Made by a program: the position numbers and the translations under genes. The notes below the pieces were generated by a model that had not been told where the DNA came from, searched no databases, and was given only the letters and a program-made list of their open reading frames with translations. Below, one piece after another: positions 59,601-64,000 of a stretch of 64,000 nucleotides of DNA (position 1 is the stretch's first letter; each line of letters starts with the position of its first letter). Source of the DNA: Micromonospora rosaria. Its GTDB lineage: Bacteria; Actinomycetota; Actinomycetes; Mycobacteriales; Micromonosporaceae. The stretch spans positions 113,666 through 177,665 of the forward strand of contig NZ_LRQV01000001.1 of the NCBI RefSeq assembly GCF_001567585.1. The letters are read 5' to 3'.

Positions 59601-59739
59601 CCGCCAGCCAGGATCGGTAGCTGCGCCAGCCCGCCAGGTGGGCGCGCTGCTCCCCGGCCAGGGCGGTGGGGCCGAACGGCCAGCGCTCGTCGGGGCGGGC
59701 GCGCAGCGTCTCGATCGCCTCGACGACGGGGGCGGTCAC
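56632..59739 (-). CDS. Large protein of unknown function B (paralogue of A, with L,D-transpeptidase-like motif)
   Basis: 1035 residues, no signal peptide. The first 400 residues are paralogous to protein A: WLAAVEAG, YPIWCLLDQRLG, LLARYYDP, QNRFRLLYQ, DSPWGAAMLTELVDRF and GDSDAERRFGG in the same order. A PG_binding_1-like unit follows at about 388-425 (VLLQRDLTELGF...GRFDDATERALRELQ). The C-terminal third holds beta-rich segments and then FHDGHTNTGDD...GSAGCIVSP, which resembles the L,D-transpeptidase (YkuD) catalytic motif with His and Cys945. The frame stays open upstream into the neighbour, but the GTG at 59739 overlapping that stop (GTGA) is the natural start. Confidence 0.75.
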   Translation of the reverse strand: MTAPVVEAIETLRARPDERWPFGPTALAGEQRAHLAGWRSYRSWLAAVEAGPHEPPWQPRDVVRRIRLLVAGEEPPETWQPDELIADAHPWARTPLTVADVPRPALNGLYRTGRLQIGVGPTGAPRLVDTYPIWCLLDQRLGEPTPQGALYDGTALLGWPGLLAEAWLGYELRRRAAEQVARQAGGTWVEDPADLARPRQWLAEAIAERAGVERLFAVVDGLNLAAAWDPATPVSTLLARYYDPAGPATTDPTDQHAQNRFRLLYQTATPPVPHESDPALLAAALRPPVRSAAMFLVIRQHLGRSWPPWAAADAVAALDSPWGAAMLTELVDRFAGTLLAGAAGEGWSAGDWPAAPTALGRYGGWHLRHGDSDAERRFGGRVRAAGLPETPVVLLQRDLTELGFAVAETGRFDDATERALRELQLVASHPEVTATRAGVAGESRGPAHRRHLGLPHGRLDEETARTIDLWRQPGRHGVPDAERIVRPALTGLPAATVLTRAARELYPWSTLVAARDGAPLTPAQWRQVGDAQKALWRRRLMVRAGFAVDEGGDPPYVLDVADGNLFHLEAVTEFYLNLDDPWLPRTAGDQVGRNVPRPPEDEGYHRVDLLDPAGAAATPLPPHPPNQFRLRLDGDADLAGVWRSDGANGPHRDLLFLAGTAPGAQRWFRVAGVQAATRTVTVHGNPELVGPDQSWLLRRRAQIVVVDPVGERPHLVGTGARPGAAANQVILDGDAGLTLLNLNADTIHLPADVARPSGTYRILGCDLATRTLTLDGEPALDGESSAWQIPAGVGGRFDPIPTGFRPNQRGTDHYGGVALVLHGGQQHAAYSFTSYSAWRYNDDNRSAIRGNTHYDCLSYRSGDAFKNYSIKIVTPGEDDHVAHGRYYLDDISNPRPLPGVNPTWHPFAPLLHVRDDPDGKRFIRFHDGHTNTGDDAASSTGSAGCIVSPAYFDLRQTLIGLHQQERALLGLAPDPPLADLAPLGRAESRALWTRSSTDPLTPPPPHVTTAQWQNMIAARLWLVRPDERPVGPAAP

Positions 59740-61625
59740 GACTGCTCCGCCGGGGGCCGGGTCGGCACGTCGGGCGCGGGTGTGCCCGGCCCCGACGGTC
59801 GCGGTACGGCCGACGGGCTCCCCGGCGCGGCCGGGCCGGGCAGGCCCGGCGCGGTGACCGGGCCGGGCCAGAGCACGTCGTGGTACCGGCCGCTGGCGCC
59901 GCCGCCACGGCCGACCGTGGTCCGCCGGCCGAGCCACAGGTGCTGGCGGCCGTCGGTCCAGCGGGCGTACTGCCAGGCGCGGGTGAGGTGGGCGCCGGCC
60001 CGGGTCACCTCCTCCCGGTGCAGCCGGTGCTGGCGGAGTTCGCCGAGCAGCCGGCCCCAGGGCAGCGGGGCGGGCGACCCGTCCAGCGGCGGGACGCTGC
60101 CGACGTCGAGCATCTGGGCGGCCTGCGGCGACGGGTCCAGCGGGAACCAGTGGCCCGGGGTGTCGGTCCGCAGCCGGTAGCGCAGCGGCAGGTCCGGGTC
60201 GGCGGAGGGGGTGACGGTGCCGCCGGTGGCGGCGCGGTCGGCGGCGTGACGTTCCGCCCGGTCCACCGGCCGTCCGTCGGGGCCGCCGGCGGTCGCCTCG
60301 ACCGCCCACACCTGGTTGGCGGTCTCGTCGCGCAGCAGCCAGACCTCCTCGACCGGGGCCGAGTCGTGGCTGTCGTCCAGGGTGGGCAGCAGGGTGAAGG
60401 TGCTGTCCCGCAGCAGCAGGGGCCGGGTGCCGCCGCTGAGCAGGTCGTACACGCTGTGCTCGTAGATGGCGAACTCCGCGCCGCGCGCCGCCGACCGGGT
60501 GGGCGGCACGAGCATCCGCTGCCCGAAGGTGTCGTGCACGACGAGCGACGACACCCGGCAGACCGAGCCGACCTCCATCGCCACCGGGAACAGGAAGAAG
60601 TCGTTGCTGTAGACGGTGGCGTACTCGACCAGCAGCATGGTGGCGATGCTGTCCCCGGCGGCCCGGACGCTGCCGAAGTCGACCGCCGCGTTCTCGAACT
60701 CCCACCACCGGGCGGCCGGCATGCCCCGGAACGTGACCGGGGTCGGGATGCCCGCCGACAGGAACGGGCGGACGGTCCCACCCGGGTCGTCCGGGACGGC
60801 TCCCAGCGACCCGCCGGGCACGCTGTCGAAGGCGTACCAGTCGAGGCTGCCGGAGGCGTACTCGTCGGTGGTGAGCACGAACTCCGGTTCGCCACCGGCG
60901 GCGGGGGCGGCCAGCGACACCTGGTACTCCAGCCGCTGCGGCGACCAGGTGGGCAGGTCCGGCAGACCCCGCCCGGTCACCCCGTCGTACCAGGCGAGGA
61001 AGCGCAGGGCCGCGGCCCGGATCGGCAGCGGCGCCGCGCCGGCCAGCGGCGGCTCGGCGGGCAGCGTCGGGCGACCCCCGCCGGGGGGACGCAGCGCCGG
61101 GTCGAGGGCGGCGAACAGCGCCACCCCGTCCGGCACCCGGGCGGCCAGCAGCCGCTCCCCGGCCGGCAGGCCCCCGGTGGGGATCGGGTACGTGGCCAGT
61201 AGCCCGGCGAGGTAGCCGGCCTGGCTCTCGGCGGTCACCCCGGCGGCCTTGCGCTCGGCGGCCAGCAGGGTCAGGAAGTACCCGCCGGCCCGCAGGGCCA
61301 GCTCCCGGTCCGGCTCGGTGTCGACCACCGCCGGCTCCGACTCGACCAGGGCCTCCAGCGGCACGGTACCGACGTCGTAGCGCAGCCCCTCGGCGTCACC
61401 CGGGCCGGTGGGCGGCGGTCCGGGACGCAGCCGGGTCAGCCCGGTGACCGTGCCGCGCAACCGCGCCCAGACGGGGGTGCCGGCGTCCTCACCGGCGAAC
61501 TCACCGAGTTGCCACTGCCGGGTCAGCAGCCACAGGGGATCGGCGACGCCCGCCTGCAGGCCCTCCTCGCCGGTCCGTTCCCGGGCCACCGGCTCCAGCC
61601 GGGCCCAACCATTCTGCATGCTCAT
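59736..61625 (-). CDS. Large protein of unknown function C
   Basis: 629 residues, unrecognised. It opens NGWARLEPVARERTGEEGLQAGVADPLWLLTRQWQLGEFAGEDAGTPV-like residues (the DPLWLLTRQWQLGEF stretch is the most distinctive mark), which I would expect to be a conserved family core. The middle has mixed alpha/beta segments, including WYAFDSVPGGSLG and an LLLVEYATVYSNDFFLFPVAMEVG strand-rich part. The last 60 residues are Pro/Gly-rich and probably disordered. No signal peptide or membrane segment. The ATG follows GGGGAGAGACG. It overlaps gene B by four bases and lies 13 bases after the upstream gene, so all four are one transcript. Confidence 0.75.
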   Translation of the reverse strand: MSMQNGWARLEPVARERTGEEGLQAGVADPLWLLTRQWQLGEFAGEDAGTPVWARLRGTVTGLTRLRPGPPPTGPGDAEGLRYDVGTVPLEALVESEPAVVDTEPDRELALRAGGYFLTLLAAERKAAGVTAESQAGYLAGLLATYPIPTGGLPAGERLLAARVPDGVALFAALDPALRPPGGGRPTLPAEPPLAGAAPLPIRAAALRFLAWYDGVTGRGLPDLPTWSPQRLEYQVSLAAPAAGGEPEFVLTTDEYASGSLDWYAFDSVPGGSLGAVPDDPGGTVRPFLSAGIPTPVTFRGMPAARWWEFENAAVDFGSVRAAGDSIATMLLVEYATVYSNDFFLFPVAMEVGSVCRVSSLVVHDTFGQRMLVPPTRSAARGAEFAIYEHSVYDLLSGGTRPLLLRDSTFTLLPTLDDSHDSAPVEEVWLLRDETANQVWAVEATAGGPDGRPVDRAERHAADRAATGGTVTPSADPDLPLRYRLRTDTPGHWFPLDPSPQAAQMLDVGSVPPLDGSPAPLPWGRLLGELRQHRLHREEVTRAGAHLTRAWQYARWTDGRQHLWLGRRTTVGRGGGASGRYHDVLWPGPVTAPGLPGPAAPGSPSAVPRPSGPGTPAPDVPTRPPAEQS

Positions 61626-61638
61626 CGTCTCTCCCCGT

Positions 61639-64000
61639 TCACAGATCGGTGGTGACCCAGGACAGGACCTCGTACGTGAAGGCCCCGGCGAGCACGTGGT
61701 CCGCGTTGTCCTCGCCCTCCTCCCGTGGCCCCTGCACGGCCAGGGTCACGGGCACCGGAGTCCAGTGCTTGACCTTGGGGATGGGCTTGCCGCGGTCGTC
61801 GTACTCGACCGGCGGCTTGGGTCGGGCGGGCACCCGCAGGGTCACCGCCACCTGCCCCGTCACCTCGGTTGCGGCCGTCTCGGTCACGGTCAGGTGGGAC
61901 CCGGGAACCGTGAAGGTGACCGGCGAAGCCTGCGCCGTCGGCAGCAGGTGGTGGCCATCGACCCGGAGCACCGCCGTGGTGGCGTACTGGTCCTGGCGCA
62001 CCACGGCGGGGGTGACGCCCGTGATGGTGATGCGCGGGGTGACGGTGACGGACTGGGTGGCGACACCACCCCGGTTGGTCAGCTGCAGTTCGTACTCGCC
62101 GAGCGGCGGGTAGCCGGTGCTGGTCTGTGCCGCTTTCAGTTCGAGCCGGGCGTGCGTCTCCGACTGGCCGAGCACCTGGAGCTGCAGCTCGGGAGGGTTG
62201 ACGGTCCACGTGCTGGTCTCCTGCGGGATCTGCAGGTTCTTGCCGGTCACGGCGATCGTGATGGTGCGACCCTGCCGGATCTCGGTGGCAGTTGTCTGCG
62301 TGGTTTCCAGGTAGAAGTTGTCGATCTCGGGCTTGCCGGCGGTCTGCGGCACACCGAAGGTGGCCGGCACCGACGCCAGCCGGGCCACGTCCACCGCGCC
62401 GGGCGCGGTCGTCGGCCACAGCGGCAGGTACGCCAGCGATCCCAGGATATGGTCGGCGCCGAGGTCGACCCGGTCCATCGACCGGGCCTTGACCAGGTCG
62501 ATCGTCTCGTTGACGGTCGCGGTCAGGTCGTCGAGGGTCCAGGTGCCGCCGGCCGGCCGGGGCGAGACCGCCAGCAGGACGGCCTGCGGCGCCTGCGCCC
62601 CCGGCGCGTCGTAGTGGTACGCGACCGCCGTCGTCTCCCGGCGGGCCGGCACCACCTCGCCCCACTCGTCGAGCAGCAGCCCGGCGAGCGAGCCGGTGCC
62701 GGCCGGACCGGCGCCGACCGCGACGAGCGAGGTCACCCCGGTCGGCACGGTGCCGGCCGGGTCCAGCGGCGGCAGGCCGACCCAGCGCCGGGCCGGTTCC
62801 CCGGCGGCCGGCGCGGGTACCTGCCCGACCGTCAGGTCCAGGCCCCAGCCGGTGGCCAGTGCCTGACCGAACCGGCAGGCCGTCTCGACCGCCGCGACCG
62901 CCGGCCGGATCCGGGCCGCCCGGGCGAACCAGGCCAGCGGCTCCTGACCGGCCGGCGCGGGGCTGACCGACGTGCCGGCGAAGGCCCGGTTGAGCTGGAT
63001 CGGGTCGGCCGGGGTGAACCGGGGCACCACCGGGAAGTCCGCGCCGAAGACGGCCCGGAGCAGGTCGACCCAGTCCGCTGCCCGGCTGGCCCGCGCCGCG
63101 ATCTCGTCCGCCGCCACGCTGCGGCGGCGCACCTCTGCGTACCCGGCGAGGACCTGGGCGGTGAGGGCGGCCACGGCGGCGGCGGTCACCTCGGTCGCGG
63201 GCCGCCCGTCCGCCCCGGTGGCGTCGAGGGCGTGCCGGGCCACCGGCACCACCCCCGGCACCCCGAAGGCGGTGGCGGTGAGCAGGTGCCCCGCCGCCGT
63301 GGCGAGATCGACGACGCCCTCGGTGGGCCCCTGGTCGTCGGAGTCCCCCACGGCGTCGCGCAGCGCCGCGCGCAGGGTGGTCAGGCGCAGGTGGGCCACC
63401 GTCGCCCGCTGCCGCAGCTCGTCGAGGAGCACGCCGTCCGGCTCGTCCTCGTCGGCCGTGCCGCCGACCGCCAGATCCGGCGCGGCCAGCGGGCGCGCGG
63501 TGGAGAGTACGGCCGCGATCGAGCGCACCACCTCCAGCAGGTCGGTGAGGTACACCTGACCGCCGGTGAGCGGACTGGCCGGGTCCGGCAGGAGCCGTAC
63601 CCCGGCGTCCGGTCCGACGCCGGCCGGGCGGCGCGCCGGGTCGAGCTGGTGCCAGGCGAGCCGGCTCTCGATCCCGGCCGGGTCGTCGGCGTACCCGAGC
63701 AGCTCCAGCGGGTACGGCAGCGCGTCGCCGACGGTGACCCGGCGGGTCGGGGCCAGCGTCGCGCCGGTCGCCGGGTCGGCGAACCCGACGTCGGCGACCA
63801 CCCGCTGCGCGGGGCCCAGCACCGCCGCCACCCAGGCGGCGAGGGCGGGCTCGGCGGTCTCCCGGGGGCCGACCTGCCACCCGCCCGACCCGGCGCCGAG
63901 CGGGGGCGCGTCCAGCATGAGCAGGAGTCGGTGGGTGATCCCGGCGCCGGTGCGGGGGGTGCGGACCACCTCCAGCTCCGGTGGCGCGACCCCGTCGACC
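61639..64000 (-). CDS. Large protein of unknown function D, N-terminus outside window
   Basis: At least 780 residues are visible and the reading frame is still open at the window edge, so the gene starts further upstream. An internal GTG at 63969 exists but the preceding residues (APPELE) read as normal coding sequence. The first 500 visible residues are Ala-rich and helical with the marks TGGQVYLTDLLEVVRSIAAVLS and ADWVDLLRAVFGADFPVVPRF. The last 280 residues are beta-rich: ITGVTPAVVRQDQYATTAVLRVDGHHL has the form of an IPT/Ig-like domain, preceded by another Ig-like unit (TITIAVTGKNLQIPQETSTW). No function can be assigned. It is the first visible gene of the operon. Confidence 0.7.
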   Translation of the reverse strand, partial: VDGVAPPELEVVRTPRTGAGITHRLLLMLDAPPLGAGSGGWQVGPRETAEPALAAWVAAVLGPAQRVVADVGFADPATGATLAPTRRVTVGDALPYPLELLGYADDPAGIESRLAWHQLDPARRPAGVGPDAGVRLLPDPASPLTGGQVYLTDLLEVVRSIAAVLSTARPLAAPDLAVGGTADEDEPDGVLLDELRQRATVAHLRLTTLRAALRDAVGDSDDQGPTEGVVDLATAAGHLLTATAFGVPGVVPVARHALDATGADGRPATEVTAAAVAALTAQVLAGYAEVRRRSVAADEIAARASRAADWVDLLRAVFGADFPVVPRFTPADPIQLNRAFAGTSVSPAPAGQEPLAWFARAARIRPAVAAVETACRFGQALATGWGLDLTVGQVPAPAAGEPARRWVGLPPLDPAGTVPTGVTSLVAVGAGPAGTGSLAGLLLDEWGEVVPARRETTAVAYHYDAPGAQAPQAVLLAVSPRPAGGTWTLDDLTATVNETIDLVKARSMDRVDLGADHILGSLAYLPLWPTTAPGAVDVARLASVPATFGVPQTAGKPEIDNFYLETTQTTATEIRQGRTITIAVTGKNLQIPQETSTWTVNPPELQLQVLGQSETHARLELKAAQTSTGYPPLGEYELQLTNRGGVATQSVTVTPRITITGVTPAVVRQDQYATTAVLRVDGHHLLPTAQASPVTFTVPGSHLTVTETAATEVTGQVAVTLRVPARPKPPVEYDDRGKPIPKVKHWTPVPVTLAVQGPREEGEDNADHVLAGAFTYEVLSWVTTDL

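Noticed and set aside
56362..60180. A 1272-codon open frame on the forward strand
   Set aside because: It runs antisense to the large-protein genes. Its translation is Gly/Arg/Val-rich without domains, and the reverse strand has overlapping starts, ribosome-binding sites and paralogous proteins.
59740..60708. N-terminal extension of large protein B to 1358 residues
   Set aside because: The extension lies in another frame of protein C and is Arg/Ala/Pro-rich low-complexity. The GTG overlapping the previous stop gives a protein colinear with its paralogue A.

Overview
The window is very GC-rich DNA with strong G/C third-position bias, many GTG starts, GTGA/ATGA gene overlaps and probable leaderless promoters. 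This points to an actinomycete. Gene content (secondary-metabolite genes, secreted hydrolases, two-component systems) fits Micromonosporaceae such as Micromonospora, but that placement is inferred from style, not from a marker gene. I saw no rRNA, tRNA, CRISPR array or insertion sequence.

Layout. 1-6830: the end of a SnoaL-like gene, a relic of a glyoxalase-like gene, a divergent SDR/TetR pair sharing two palindromic operators, a large membrane protein with a split hydrolase signature, a MuiA-like DUF4139 protein and a DinB-family protein. 6907-27620: an unusual biosynthetic gene cluster made of two divergent operons sharing one control region (14795-15135). The reverse operon encodes an R2-like diiron protein, an aldehyde-dehydrogenase-fold reductase, an unrecognised protein, a thiamine-diphosphate enzyme, an acyl-AMP ligase, a ketosynthase and an SDR. 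The forward operon encodes an FkbH-like protein, an MFS exporter, two glycosyltransferases, an Fe/2-oxoglutarate oxygenase, a sugar epimerase, a stand-alone condensation domain, a luciferase-like monooxygenase, a second ketosynthase and a carbamoyltransferase. No carrier protein, acyltransferase domain or modular NRPS/PKS gene is present, although several of these enzymes normally act on carrier-bound substrates.

27681-33030: a histidine kinase/response regulator pair divergent from a MacB-like ABC exporter, closed by a strong bidirectional terminator. 33147-37464: a secreted M14 zinc carboxypeptidase divergent from a secreted GH43-like arabinosidase with an AbfB domain. 37795-47091: a catabolic island with an SsuABC/TauABC-type importer, an Ldh-type dehydrogenase, an SDR, an FAD aromatic hydroxylase, two cupins, a RidA protein and an FAH-family hydrolase, followed by a terminator and a GntR/FCD regulator. 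Together these look like uptake and breakdown of a small, probably aromatic, compound.

47200-53660: a membrane-anchored NB-ARC/TPR protein divergent from a peptidase/peptidoglycan-binding protein without a signal peptide, then a second histidine kinase/response regulator pair. 53799-64000: a reverse-strand operon of four very large proteins of unknown function that runs off the window. Two are clear full-length paralogues with internal peptidoglycan-binding-like repeats, and one of these adds an L,D-transpeptidase-like catalytic motif. This operon and the carrier-less biosynthetic cluster are the best candidates for undescribed biology.
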